A stretch of 64,000 nucleotides of DNA from Limnanthes douglasii subsp. nivea. Taxonomy: Eukaryota; Streptophyta; Magnoliopsida; Brassicales; Limnanthaceae. The stretch is from assembly GCA_036936605.1 (NCBI GenBank), contig JAUPFV010000005.1, positions 123,250,453 to 123,314,452 of the forward strand, given 5' to 3'. The notes under the pieces were generated by a model. That model saw only the letters and a program-made list of their open reading frames with translations. It made no database searches and had not been told where the DNA came from. The translations under genes and the position numbers were made by a program. Of the stretch, positions 46,600 through 58,680 are shown piece after piece; positions within the stretch are counted from its first letter, which is position 1, and every line of letters starts with the position of its first letter.

Positions 46600-47780
46600 G
46601 TGATCAATGTGAGGTTCAAATTTGATGTTATACTGCCCTAATTCAATTCTCACTTAGTCATCCGGCCATTCCTTGGGGTTCTATAACACAATTTTGAGGG
46701 GAAAGAACGTACGGACAATGGTAGTGTGTCTTTGGAAGTAAGGGGCACATTTTTTGGACGTCGATTATCAGACCCAGTTCCAGCTTTTCCAGGTTAAGAT
46801 AACGAGTCTCTAGAGCGACCAGGGTTTTACAAGTGTAGTATATCGGTCGCTGGAAGCACTATGGTTTCATTACTAAAACCGCAATAACTGAAAAAGGCGT
46901 TACAGATAGGTATAAAAATAGAGGCTCACTTGCCACAGAGGCGGTGAATATCTCTGGCGATGTGAGATAGTTCTTCACTTCAAAAGCCTTATTGTATTCA
47001 TTGGTCCACTCACAAAGTTTGACACCTCATAGGACTTCGAAAAAGGGGTGGCTTTTTCCTGACACAATTGATATGAAACGACATAATGTTGTAAAGCACC
47101 CTGTTAGACATTAAACCTCCTTGATATTTTAGGGAGGGCAACTGAATGACTTCTTGTAGTTAGGTAGGCTCGGCCTTCATACCATTCTTACTAAATATGT
47201 ATCCCAAGAAGTTTCCACTGCGGACTTCAAAAGAATATTTAGCTAGGTTGAGCTTTAGATTAAATTATCGTACGAGGCCAAACACAGTTTGTAGAACCTT
47301 CACTTGTTTATCGATTGTTTCAGTTTTGACGATCATATCATGAATATACGCTTCCACGTGGTGTCCTAAGTGGTCTTTGAAAATATGATTCACACGATGT
47401 TGGTATGTGAAACCTGCATTCTTCAAGTCGAACATCATTACAATGTAGTAGGAAAGTCCTCACTTAGTTTGGAACGTCGTGTGTTCCTCATCAAATGGGT
47501 GTAGCCAAATCTGATTGTATCCCGCGTACACGTCCATAAACAAAATAAAATTACACCCAAATGTTGAGTTTACCAACTCACTAATACAAGGCAGTGGGAA
47601 GACGTCATTGGGCATCCTTGATTTAGAACTGTGAAGTCGACGCACATGCGTCACTGTGCCCCTTTCCTTTTTAACAATACGAGCTTTGCAACCCGTATAA
47701 GATACTTCTCCCGTCGTATATGACGTAGCCGAGATAGCTTATCTACCTTAGCACTTATGGCCTCCTATTTCTTAGCGGAA
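46600..47780 (-). pseudogene. reverse transcriptase and first RNase H, third Tat element
   Basis: The best RT piece (47654-47460) has FPLPCISELVNSTFGCNFIL and FMDVYAGYNQIWLHPFDEEH. The catalytic box near 47350 reads AYIHDMIVK, so the usual Y-I-D-D has become Y-I-H-D, losing a catalytic Asp. RNase H words follow toward 46600 but are broken. It cannot be active. Confidence 0.75.
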
Positions 47781-48240
47781 ATGAATGAAGCTTCTTTCGT
47801 ACATACTTAGCATATGTATCCATCGCTAATTCATAGAAAATTATAGATGGGTCTACCCTCAAAACATCACTAGCATTCCAAGAAAAAATACCCAAGTTTC
47901 TTTCTAAGATATCTATTAAAAAATGTTTAAAATCAAGAGCGAAGGGATGATCGTATTATATGTTATGTGCGCCCCCTCGCCAGTTAATTGTTGTCGGAGA
48001 GGCTTGGTTGGATCGACCTCAACTGCATAACACGTTCTAGAAGTCTGATGGCTCCCCCGATGATGTCGATCGCATTCCCTACTAGGTACTTGATGCAATT
48101 TTCTGAAAATGCAAGAAGTGGCCTCCATTTGATGCAGCTACGGTCGATCGATGATTGCATGGTAGGAGCCGGGGCCATCAAATACCTAGTAGGGAACACA
48201 TGCGACTAATGACTTAATTTGAACATAAGCTCGACCACCC

Positions 48241-48504
48241 TCACGCATTGAGACGATTTCCATTCATACCTACCAAAGTATGTTGGGTGGGTTTATAGGG
48301 TGGCACCCGTTGCAAGTGATCATAACTATCTTTGAAAATGATATTAGTCGAGCTGCCTCCGTCGACTAAAACCATGGTGACCATTACTACGCTAGTGTCC
48401 AAGTCGATCGCAAATCCATCTTCATGTGGTGTTGCGACCCCACGTAAAACATCATTGTTAAAGGTAAGATTAGCAACGAGATCTTGGTAGTTATGGTAAG
48501 ACAA
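48241..48504 (-). pseudogene. aspartic protease of the third Tat element
   Basis: 87-codon open piece with TMVLVDGGSSTNIIFKDSYD-like sequence. The active site is D-G-G, a form seen in several Tat elements, and ALVGMNGN-like words close the fold. It corresponds to 30658-30912. Confidence 0.75.
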
Positions 48505-48699
48505 AACCTCAATGACCTGGACTTCATGATCTGTTTTTCCTTTTTGTTAGACTTTTGGTTGCTTCCTGGACAATTTTCTCCCTTGGAGATAGTCAATGAC
48601 CAATTTTATTTTCCTTTATCCACTTGTTTATCTTCATATGGAACTTCTTCATTTATCGGTCGAGGTTCGTCCCTGTATTTGGGCTAACGATGTCGATCT

Positions 48700-50040
48700 T
48701 GCTGCTTAACGAACTGGATGAGCTCACCGTTGTGTATTAACCTCTGAATCTCCTCTTTAAGCTGAAAACATTCGTCAGTCAGGTGACCATGGTCCCCATG
48801 GTAGGATAAAAAGTGTTTGTTTTACCGTTTGTGGTCGGGGGCACTTAAAATACAAAGAGGATGGTATCTAGTCCTTTCATTTGTCCAATCGTAGATAACT
48901 GAGATTGTTTTGGTTAGAGAGGTAAAGCGTCGCATTGGGTTTTCATAATAAGTCGGTCGGCAATGATTAGTCGAACGAGTTCCCTCACGGCAAGGCTCGT
49001 CATCCATTCTTATATTGTCGTACGATCCCCTTTAAGGTCAGATGAGTACTTTTTTGGCAAATCCCCTTTCGTAGCATCATCGACTAAGATAAAATGACCC
49101 GCTCAAGCAAAAAGATCTTCCACCTTTGTCATTACAAACTTGATCGGATCTACATATACCTCCCCCCATCAATAGATGCTGCTCTTGATGGAGGGAGCGC
49201 CTTATTTTTCTCCAAATCTGGCAAGACATTCATGGTATGAACAAAACGTTTAACTTAGTTTTATAACGACTCATCTTTTCTCTGGTAGAGGTCCACAATG
49301 GAATCACTTTTCTACCGTATTTCTTTGTTTCCCACGAATCTTTCTCGAAAGGGACATCATAAACCTGCAAAGTCAGAAATATATTCCTTAGGAAGACTGC
49401 TAAACTAGTGCATGTCATTCCATTTTGAGAGTCATGGATAGGGCTCGGCAGAGCATGACTTCATCTGAGGTAACCGCCATCATCATGTCGCAAAACTGTT
49501 CCAAGTGCCTTTCAGGGTCTCATGTACCATCGTATTCTTCCATTCTTAACGGATCGAACTACTTGTGGAGTTGGGATTTGAGGATTGTTTCCACAAATGG
49601 AGAGTTCTTATGGACAGAGGTGGACATTTTTGGGCGAATTTCATCATAATGCAGGTTCACATAATCCCGAGCCCTCTTCGGGGCGTCCCGTTGCAAATCT
49701 CGTCATGGTTCATGTTCTTTGGATCATGTATTGCCGCTTCTTTCACCCTCTCTTTCTCTTTTATCCTCACGTTTGGAAGATCTGTCTTCTCTGTTTTCCC
49801 GATTGACAACGACGAATGAACGATACCCCACACAACTATGTCCTAGCATTTTGGTCGTTAGTGCTTGAAGGGCGTTGTTTAATTCTAGCATGGTTGATTT
49901 CGCTACTTGCTCATTGGCGTCTTGGTCGTGAGCTACCCTTTATTGATCTTGTTGTATACGATCAAACTGCTTTTCTAACTATTGCACTCTCAGCATGGCT
50001 GTTGGGTTACCGACCACTGTTTCTAGTGCGATAGGGCCCA
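48700..50040 (-). pseudogene. gag of the third Tat element (broken)
   Basis: Minus-strand words in order: a charged linker (50040-49600); EEYDGT and DPERHLEQFCDMMMAVTSDE, then VMLCRALSMTLK (49540-49430), the capsid-like region; and a C/H knuckle region YHGDHGHLTDECFQLKEEIQ and RLIHNGELIQFV (48800-48700). All pieces are in different frames. Confidence 0.75.
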
Positions 50041-50310
50041 TAATGTATACGGGTGCGGGCGTTGCAACTTCTGTTCAATTATAGTTGGTTGCTGACCACC
50101 TTCGGGCCCGACTTCCAGGTGGTTCGTTTATACGGTCTCTAGATTGGTGGTGGTGATATGATGCAACTATATATAGCCGTCAATATGATCCGTCGTCATT
50201 CTTCAGCGGTCTGTCGCTTTGCTCCGCTCCGGAACTGTCGTTTCAATCGATGATCGTGTTACTACCATGGTTCAAAGAATATTATTGTTGTGTATTTTTT
50301 CGTTTTAAGT

Positions 50311-50329
50311 TCCCACATAGGGCGCCAAA
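50311..50329 (-). other. primer-binding site of the third Tat element
   Basis: Minus strand TTTGGCGCCCTATGTGGGA, adjacent to the LTR-like block. It differs from the site at 32942, marking another subfamily. Confidence 0.7.
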
Positions 50330-50330
50330 T

Positions 50331-51010
50331 TTTTCAAGGAAATAATAATAAATAATATGTCAAGTTGTAATTTATTTTGATCGAAGAAGAAAATATAGCT
50401 TTTTACATAATTGCGAATCTAATTATACTATTTATAAAGAAGTTTTACTTTCCGAATCATTACATAATTCCCTTAATCTCGTTCGTGGAGCGGAATTTAT
50501 GGTAATGGTCCAATAATCATGGACTTTACTCTAGTCATGGTTCGTTATATGAATTGTTTTAGTCAATAACCCTTTAAATGAATTTACTCCTTTAAGACAA
50601 CTTTAATAATTATAGTTGATAACTTGTCTTTCCAAGAATCAGGAGATACGCGCTATTTTTTGACGGGCCTTGCTCTGTCCATTATTTCTTTGTGTCCTGA
50701 TTCTGCTAGGTGAAGCTTCTGCTCGGTTGCTTTTCGTAAGATGGCGTTGATGTCCCCTGGTTATACCTCAGTCCGGTTGTTAACGACGATCTTGTCTGAT
50801 GGGGTGCAAGTTATCTTGTTAAGACGTCGATACCTCTTGGTTTGGCCTTGACCACTTGATATCAAGTATTGCATTGGTGTAGTGCTTATGGATTACCTTA
50901 GTTTCGTATAAAAGTTCCTATGATTGGTCTTTTTTATGTCTCTATATTATTTCCATCTGCTCGGACTTTGCTTAATCTACTAGTTTACGAAGACGTCGTC
51001 ATCAATACTT
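50331..51010 (-). repeat. 5' LTR-like block of the third Tat element
   Basis: It begins next to the primer site and carries a minus-strand TATA word TTTATAAATAG at 50428-50438. The outer boundary is a guess, because no second LTR exists in the window to compare. Confidence 0.5.
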
Positions 51011-52081
51011 TACAAATTTGAAGTAGTATTAGCATATCTTTCAAGAGATTGCTGGAGGGTAACGAGAGAAATTTGTTAACATCATTATCAAACTACGGTG
51101 TATCCAGTGTGGTTCCTAGAGTTCCACCCACTACTTTTGAAACTTAATTTCATATTTGTTAGTTTATGACACATTCCATAACTTATCTTGGATGATGAGG
51201 GGAAGCATGGAAAACTACTATTGGCTGTAACAAGGGATAAAGTTATTATTAGTTTCAATGCTAGAAGAAGTTGCAAAGTATTCTATTGAAGCATTTGTAT
51301 AACAATGATAATGTGGCTTTTGGTTAAGGGTGATGGAAAAAAAGGCGCTAGAGAGAAAAGATGCAAAAGGAAACTGATGAAATCTCCCAATAAAATTATT
51401 GTAATGGACGAGGAGAATGTGCCTGGTTATAACCTGTACCCTATTGTGGGGGAAAACAAATATCCTTAAGTGAAGAGGGTACAAGGTACAATTGGGAAAA
51501 AAAGTTCCGCACTCTCTGTAGATGGGGAGCAATCCATCAGTGACGAACTGGGTGGTGCAACAGTTGAAGAGCTTGATCGTTGTTGTAAAATATGTTGTCA
51601 CTGAAAATTTATATCGGAGAAGTTCTACACAACTGTTAATGAGGTATTTGTGTAAAAGAAAAGCTTTGTTATTTTAGAGATTTATGTGAAAAGGTATCAG
51701 CATCACATTATGGTTAGCGTTTGGTTGATAATTATAATGCAACTTTTGTGTCTTCTTACACCAAAAAAAAACTTTTGTGTCTTCAACTTTAGTTTTTACA
51801 AATCGTTGGTTCTTGCTTGGTATATTTGGTTGATACTTATCAAGCCCTTTTAATTTTAATTTAGTCTTTGATTCTAACTTTTGTTTTACCATATCAAGTT
51901 AAGTCGTCCTTACTTATTTAATAATTTACCAATTTTCAACCAACTCTATATCATTACCATTTATATTTTCTATTTTATAACATTTTTAATCATTAAAAAT
52001 ATTTTGTTTCATTTATACATCATAATTGAGATATAATGTGTATGTTTACTATCCTTTTCATGACATGATCGCATTACACGC
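51011..52081. other. unassigned stretch between gypsy and LINE
   Basis: Open minus-strand and plus-strand frames exist near 51218-51601, but I recognise no domain. The plus-strand reading includes KIIVMDEENVPGYNLYPIVG. It could be a decayed gene fragment or part of another element. The right half (51900-52080) is plain AT-rich sequence. Confidence 0.35.
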
Positions 52082-53170
52082 TTTTTTTAGGTAAATGTAG
52101 ATTTGTATATATATGATGTACAAGGTTACAATCGTTCAGAGAGTTCAAAGATCTCTCTGTAGAGTACAAGTCACTAATGAACTTTACAAATAAAATCAAG
52201 AAAACTGATTACATCAATAAGCCAAAAAAAATCTAACATGCAATCTAACATGCAAGTCGATAATGCGGATATAAGCGGAATAAAGTCTTCAAAGTCGTAA
52301 GGGTGATTCGAGTGAAAATGGCGTCTTGAGTCACGATCTCTTCATCAAATACAAGGCGGTTTCGAGCACGCCAAATCTCAAAAACAGTAGCTTGGAATGC
52401 AAGGTTGATGGCGCGGGATCGGTAGGATGTGCCCCGGTGCTCCTTCCTAATCCATTTATGTGCACTGTCAAGCGTGGTCATTGCGCGAGTAATCCCCAAC
52501 CATGCTCTGATACGGCCCCATATTTCTCCACTGAACCTGCAAGAAAAGAAAATATGTGCACTCGATTCATCAGAATGCCTACAAAAGGGGCAACTGATGT
52601 TAGGCAAATCCATGTAGTGAAGTGTGTCTTTTGTGGCCAGACGACGGTTGAATGCAAGCCTGACGGTGAAAGTGTATTTCGGTGGGATGTATCTCTTCCA
52701 TATCTTCGATAGCATCGGACACGGTTCACCCTTTGTCCTCATGGCTTCATAGACACGGCTTGTGATTAACTTTCCATCCAAAACACAACTTTCAAGACCC
52801 CGAATCGCATGGTCTCGACCCCCAAATATCTGAATCAAAGAATCTCGAATATCAAGAAGCTTTCGAATGAGATGACTGTCTCTATTTCGTCTTTGGTAGT
52901 CCCAGATAGTTTGTCCTCGAAGATAATACTCGTGCACCCATTTCACCCATAAAGACTCGGAACCCGAATGAAATAACCATATAGAACGTGTAAGAAGAGC
53001 ACGATTCCAAACTCTTATATCTTTAAGTCCAAGACCTCCTTCTTCTTTCGGTTTACAAATTTTGTCCCATGCAATCCGAGCCGGTTTGTTGTTTATTAAC
53101 CTATATGCTAATTTAGCTAAAGTCAAAACATTTACAATCCCCTTGCGTAACTTTGACATATTCATGAATC
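52082..53170 (-). mobile_element. LINE (L1-type), 5'-truncated
   Basis: Minus-strand element ending in a poly(A) tail (seen as ttttttt at 52082-52088), preceded by about 150 bp of 3' UTR and the C-terminal part of the RT ORF. The body starts abruptly at about 53170 within the RT, as is usual for incomplete reverse transcription of LINEs. No clear target duplication was found. Confidence 0.85.
52245..53165 (-). pseudogene. LINE ORF2 C-terminal fragment with zf-RVT domain
   Basis: 306 uninterrupted codons. Residues 27-50 read KPARIAWDKICKPKEEGGLG, the sequence that follows the RT thumb in plant LINEs. Residues 155-210 hold the zinc-binding zf-RVT region: YIPPKYTFTVRLAFNRRLAT, then Cys192, Cys195, His204 and Cys209 in CPFCRHSDESSAHIFFSC. 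The C-terminus is ARNRLVFDE-rich, as in the family. The RT catalytic region is absent, so the first Met is only where the truncated copy happens to begin. The lack of stops over 300 codons suggests a young insertion. Confidence 0.88.
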
Positions 53171-53888
53171 ACTAGTTGCCTAAAATTCATGTTCCCTTTT
53201 AATATGTACCAATTTTATTGCTTTTTTTATTAATCATGTATCATCTCGTTTCTATTCGCTGACTTTCCTTTTATTTTTATTCATTGACGTTTCCTTTTTG
53301 GTTTTTTTATTTCATTTACATTACAACATTTAACACGTCATTGTTTATTTATTTCAGTTAACTTATAGATCAACTAACTTTATTTTTTTATTCCATAACT
53401 TTATATACTCTTTTATCTAAAACATATTAGTTCATTCTTTTATATATTTTTCTAATAAATCTGCTAATTTTGTAATGAAGATCTTATATCTTACTTGAAT
53501 ACCATTAAATTATGGATACATGAAAATATCTTTTAAACTAATGACTATTAAGGTGGAAAAAAGGGTATACCAATCCTGTTTATAAAAAATGTATAGAAAA
53601 AAAAGCAATGTCAAAAGTCACTCGGTAAATGACGTGTATTTGTAAATATCTAAGAAGGATCTGAACGTCACAAAACAGCTTAAGGATCAACTATTAGATA
53701 ATGTTAATAATACTTTTTCTAAATAAAATGTATAACTAATGGTTTATACTCGCAATGAATTCTATCCTTTCTTTAATGCAAATTTTCTATAATAAATAAT
53801 AGCCTATATTTGCATGAACATCTCAATAAAAGCATCATTGTACTTTGTCGATAAAGGACATCGTCAAAACCATCAAGAACCAAATATA
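53171..53888. other. AT-rich stretch without recognised genes
   Basis: No coding frame or repeat relation was found. It runs from the LINE to the second SINE. Confidence 0.5.
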
Positions 53889-54106
53889 TTTTTTTTTTCG
53901 GAGAGAACCCACAGCCGTTACTCAGAGTGCAATGAGTGCGTACAGGGTAAATCCTGAGTCTGATGGGATAGCCTGCATACCAACGCCAGAAGGTAAACCA
54001 TACAAGGTGACAGGCTCAACCGAAAAAGCGTATGTAGAGGGACTCGAACTCATGACCTTTTAATCATAAGAATGTCATACTCAACCAACTCGGCTACCCC
54101 CTTGAG
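53889..54106 (-). mobile_element. tRNA-derived SINE, copy 2
   Basis: Same family and orientation as 40968-41189. Minus strand: A-box region GGTAGCCGAGTTGGTTGAG, B box GAGTTCGAGTCCC (54051-54039), and a tail of ten A (53889-53898 as t). The last 15 bp of the body next to the tail differ from copy 1. No target duplication was recognised. Confidence 0.85.
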
Positions 54107-54237
54107 GATCTAGCTTGAAATTTATATAATGGTGATTTCTGATCCTTCAAAAATAACAAGTATTCTTAACAGTAATCATTAACTTTATTTATCAACAAGA
54201 TTTCCAAATTCTCAACTCGTATTTGATATGACGGATG

Positions 54238-55005
54238 TGATAGAAATACTTTACGGATTTCTAATCTAACTTATTGAACCATGAAGTTAAATCATCCTAT
54301 AATAATGCGGAATAAATACTTACAGGATGTAGACATTCTTTGATCTTCAGAGTCCTGACTTAGAGCAGATGATCGGCGATCCTTTGCTAGGTTATTGATT
54401 TATCTAAGAGATGGCAACCAAAACACACTTTTGTAATTGATTCGAAGGAAGAATCAATTTGTTTTTCTTAAAGGATTTTCTCTCTGTATTTTCTTTTGTT
54501 GCTTTCAAGAATGAGAAACTCATTCTTATATAGAACTGAAGTGAGAAAACGGTTCTTTATTAAGTAATTGTCTGTAACTTCCAGACATTTACTTAACGAA
54601 GACCAGTAACGGTTCTTCTCTCTTAATTGTCTGTAACTTCCAGACAGTTACTTAATGAAGACCAGTAACGGTTCTTCTCTCTTAATTGTCTGTAACTTCC
54701 AGGAAGTTACTTAATGAAGACCAATCCTTATTAAATTGCCACTCTTAGGGACCATAACCCGGTATTATTTTGTTTTACAAAATAACCCCAAAACTTTACG
54801 TTTTTCTTAAGTTGTTTATTTCTGAATCCAATCCTTTACAGTATTCAGAATTAAACCTGGTATCTATACAATTACCTCCATGATACATATTTTATCTACT
54901 AGTCTGTTCTTTTCTTTATGATTACTTTTATTGGACTAATATTAACGATAGTTCGATACATCGATACGACATGTGACGGTCCAACTTAATGGAGAAATTC
55001 CAACA
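54238..55005 (-). repeat. copia 3' LTR
   Basis: 768 bp. It carries three tandem units of about 59 bp (54550-54722) with ggttcttctctcttaattg and cttccagacagttacttaat. The outer end reads tgatagaaa, completing the TG...CA pair. Confidence 0.93.
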
Positions 55006-55021
55006 ATCTCCCACTTGGATC
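55006..55021 (-). other. copia polypurine tract
   Basis: Minus strand GATCCAAGTGGGAGAT abutting the 3' LTR (TGTTGG...), the standard copia form. Confidence 0.88.
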
Positions 55022-55427
55022 ATCATATGCTACTATAGGATGCATCCACTTAATGAACGTTCTAAATTTCTATCGTCACATAGATAACCTTAACAATCTC
55101 GTAAATGACTATTAACGACATAGGACTAAAGTCATCATCAATGCATTTCAAGCCGCAAATAGATGCATCAGTAATCACGATATCGCAACAATCAACTACA
55201 TGGATCTATCATGGTGCATAGCATAAGAATAGTATGAAATGTAATCTTACATATCTATTCTTAACTAGTCCCACTTAATTGGAGGTCTACTTACAGCAGA
55301 GTACGAATAATCAAATACAAGAGCACACTGAAAACTTGTATATAAATATGTTTGCATTAATGACCTTAAGTTCGCGAATATTATAATACAAACAAATTTA
55401 ATAGCTTAATACAAACTCCCACTGAAA

Positions 55428-56237
55428 CTAATAATCCTCTAAGTACATAACACCCATGTTAATGGTGTGTTCAATAAAAACTTTAGGTACTAATGCCTTC
55501 TTAAGAGGATCTGCTAACATTGAGTTTGTCCCTATGTGCTCCACACTAATTTGACCACTCTGTACTCTCTCTTTAACATACATGAACTTGATATCTACAT
55601 GTTTGGACTTAACCGAGCTCCTGTTACTGTTTGAATACTGAACTGCCGAGTTATTGTCACAATATAATCTAAGGGGTTTTTCTATCCCTTCTACGATTCG
55701 CAGTCCCGTGACAAAATTTCGCAGCCAAAGCGCCTGATTGGATGCCTCGAAACAAGCAACGAATTCCGCAGCCATAGTGGAAGATGCAATGAGTGTTTTT
55801 TTAACACTTTTCCATTATATTGCACCTGTCGCTAAAAGGAATATAATTCTTGAGGTTGAACGACGAGAATCCTCACATCCGGCAAAATACGAGTCAGAAT
55901 ACCCTATGACCTCCAGTTTATCCGACTTCTTATATGTTAACCTGTGATGTTTTGTTTGTTGCAAATACCGGAGAACTCTTTTGACTGCTTTCCAGTGTTC
56001 CATCCCCGGATTACTTACGTATCTCCCTAACACACCCACCACAAAAGCAATGTCTGGCCGTGTACAAACTTGAGCATACATCAGACTTCCAACAGCCAAA
56101 GCATATGGAACCTTTTGCATTTCCTCAATCTCAAGTTGTCTTTGGGCATTGCTTAAGGCTAAACTTTTCACCTTTTGATATAGGGGTTTCCTTTCCTTTG
56201 CTGTTAGCCATCCCGTAACGTTGTAACATACTCTCAA
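55428..56237 (-). pseudogene. copia RNase H and connecting region
   Basis: Two open pieces. 56237-55815 has VPYALAVGSLMYAQVCTRPD (linker typical of copia) and VIGYSDSYFAGCEDSRRSTS, where the first RNase H Asp lies in YSDS. 55775-55428 has EFVACFEASNQALWL, LYCDNNSAVQYSNSN and KSKHVDIKF, with the remaining catalytic residues. A frameshift near 56230 separates it from RT. Another joint near 55800 falls in the loop where a short insertion is likely. RNase H removes RNA from the hybrid during reverse transcription. Confidence 0.88.
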
Positions 56238-57288
56238 TACACGCCTTTTGTGATAAACTCAAAATTCCATGGGATCGATTCCTGTGAATTTGAATTCCTA
56301 ACACAAATGATGCATCACCAAGATCTTTCATATCGAATTTGTCCGAAAGAAATTTCTTGGTCGTATGTAACAATTCCTTATCGTTCGTGGCCAATAATAT
56401 GTCATCAACATACAACACTAGAAATATGAATTTACTCCCACTGAATTTTTGATACACACAATCCTCTACCGAATTTATCTCGAAACCAAATGAGACAATA
56501 ACTTCAAGGAATTTGTGATACCACTGTCGAGACACTTGCTTGAGACCATAAATAGATTTCTTCAGTTTACATACCGTCGACTTTGGATCACCAGAGACAA
56601 AGTTTTCAGGTTGTAACATATAGATCGTTTCCTCAATGTCTCCATTAAGAAAGGCGGTCTTTACATCCATTTGATGGAGCTCAAGGTCGAAGTGTGCAGC
56701 TAATGCCATGATTGTCCGAAAAGAATCCTTCGAAGAAACTGGAGAAAAGGTTTCTTTAAAGTCAATCCCTACACGTTGAGTAAATCCCTTAGCTACAAGT
56801 CGCGCTTTATGCCTCTCCACATTACCCTTAGAATCCCGTTTGGTTTTAAAAATCCATTTACAACCAATCGGCTTCTTTCTTTCGGGTAATGGAACAAGCT
56901 CCCATACCGCGTTATCTTGCATTGATTTAAACTCTTCGTTCATTGCTTTAATCCAGAAGTGAGAATCAAAACTTTTCATGGCTTCACGAACACTTAAAGG
57001 ATCGTTTTCTGTTGAACCATAAAATTCTTCATGTTCTTGAAGATACACTATATAGTCTGAAGATATAGCGCTCTTTCTTTCTCTAATAGATCTACGCAAA
57101 GGCATAATTTCTTCATTTTGCACTTGAACTTCTTGAGGAGATAGAGTTTGTTCTTCTTGAACAACTTCATTTTGCTCCATTGGAACAACATCCATAGGAG
57201 GAAGATTAACATCATCTTGAGTATCTATATGTTCTAATGAATCTGAAGTGATGATTGGCCTTCTAATTACCATATCATCATCTGACAC
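56131..57288 (-). pseudogene. copia reverse transcriptase
   Basis: 385 open codons. Residues 1-75 are an acidic linker with RRSIRERK (65-72). The RT starts at REAMKSFDSHFWIKAMNEEF (101-120). GCKWIFKTKRDSKGNVERHK follows (142-161), then QMDVKTAFLNGDIEETIYML (206-225), SIYGLKQVSRQW (245-256) and the catalytic YVDDILLA (293-300), then KDLGDASFVLGIQI. All catalytic residues are intact and the length is normal. This is the best-preserved domain of the element. It overlaps the next piece out of frame by about 100 bp. Confidence 0.93.
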
Positions 57289-57374
57289 TATAGTATCATT
57301 GTTAGAACCTTCATGAATCTCTATTGATTCTTCCTCAAAATGAATGTTCGTTACTAAATTCTTCCCCCCAAACT

Positions 57375-58332
57375 CTATATCCTCAAAGAATTTCGATGTA
57401 CCCGTCTCAAATATATTCTTTGTAGAAGGATCATAAAACTTAAAACCCTACTGTGCTCGGGATATCCGATGAAATAACTACTAACCGTTTTGGAGTCCAA
57501 TTTCTTTTCATTCGGCCTATAAGGCTTCGCTTCAGCTGGACATCCCCAAACATGTAAATGTTTTAAACTAGGTTTACGCCCAGTCCAAAGTTCATACGGT
57601 GTCTTAGTAGTTGCTTTCGTCGGAACTCTATTAAGTAGATAGGTCGCACATTTTATTGCTTCTCCCCAGAGTGATATAGGTAATGTTGAATGACTAATCA
57701 TACTTCTTACCATATCCTTTAATGTACGGTTTCGTCTCTTAGATACTCCATTCATGTTGGGCGAACCCGGCATCGTATACTGAGGGACTATACCACACTC
57801 TTCTAGGAACTTTGCAAACGGTCCATGACGTTGTTCACCTGAACCATCATATCTCCCGTAGTATTCACCACCACGGTCCGATCTGACGCACTTAATGTCT
57901 TTACCAAGTTGTTTTTCAACTTCAGTCTTAAAGACTTTGAACTTGTCAATGGCCTCTGATTTTTCGTGAATGAGATATAGATACCCATATCGTGAAAAGT
58001 CGTCAATGAAAGATACAAAATATCATTGGCCGTTCCATGATGCTGTAGGGAACGGACCGCAAATGTCTGTATGTATCAAATCCAAGACCCCTTTCGCTCT
58101 GTATGCATCTAATCGTTTCACTTTGGTCTGTTTTCACGGAAACGTTGAAGTCCGGAAAATCCAGTTCACTTAATAAACCTTCTGAAATAAGCTTTTCAAT
58201 TCTATTTCTAGAAATGTGACCTAATCGCTTGTGCCAAAGTTTTGCTGATTTTTCTATTTTACAATTTAGTTTTCCAAGTACATCTACATTCATTATCTCT
58301 TTGTGATCCTTTATAGTATCCAATAAATACAA
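57375..58332 (-). pseudogene. copia integrase (broken, catalytic Glu changed)
   Basis: The N-terminal zinc region KLWHKRLGHISRNRIEKLIS (near 58240) is followed by core sequence [20 protein letters not shown] (58010-57950), [14 protein letters not shown] (near 57885) with the second Asp, and [20 protein letters not shown] (57773-57715). In the last motif the catalytic Glu of the family's A-E-R-R-N is Lys (S-K-R-R-N). [20 protein letters not shown] follows. One in-frame TGA lies just before YFVSFIDD (near 58025), and a frameshift precedes it. Integrase would insert the DNA copy; this one would be inactive. Confidence 0.88.
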
Positions 58333-58389
58333 GTTATCATTTGCTATTAACGTTCCAGAACCAACAACATTACCATGTAAATAAAGACA

Positions 58390-58680
58390 TCAACTTTCAT
58401 TTCCAAATAGACAAGAATAACTGAATTTGTCCAACAACGGAAAAGAAATTAGGTTCCTTCGAAAAGAAGGTACATACAATACGTCTTTTAAATACAAAAA
58501 ATGTCCACTGGTAAGCAACAAACGAAAATCATAGATAGAATGAACTAAACACGAACTGCCATCAGCTGTATAGATGGATGTTTCACCATCACTCAGGCTT
58601 CGGTTTCTTATCATACCCTGCAAAGAAATACAAACATGAGTTGTTGCTGCTGTATCAACCCATCAAGTATTTCTTGGCAC
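58390..58680 (-). pseudogene. copia protease and GAG-pre-integrase region
   Basis: The protease word reads WVDTAATTHVC (near 58650), with a stop in place of the preceding Trp and D-T-A in place of the usual D-T-G or D-S-G. LYLKDVLYVPSFRRNLISFP (58490-58440) is the beta-strand region ahead of integrase. Inactivating changes are clear. Confidence 0.82.

Larger units (their letters stand above)
42230..51010 (-). mobile_element. third Tat-type gypsy element, heavily decayed
   Basis: Minus-strand order: LTR-like block (50331-51010), primer site, gag, protease, RT, RNase H, integrase, spacer with a triplicated motif, then an antisense ORF (+) at 42230-44060. No 3' LTR was found on the left. It belongs to a subfamily distinct from the element at 22917-33282: its primer site reads TTTGGCGCCC instead of TTGGCGACTCC. 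Every coding part has stops. Confidence 0.78.

Noticed and set aside
51218..51601. 127-codon minus-strand frame as a host gene
   Set aside because: No domain, no plausible start and a low-complexity Thr/Phe/Tyr character. Left as unassigned.
52326..52712. 128-codon plus-strand frame
   Set aside because: It lies antisense to the intact LINE ORF with its zf-RVT motif and has no recognisable domain.
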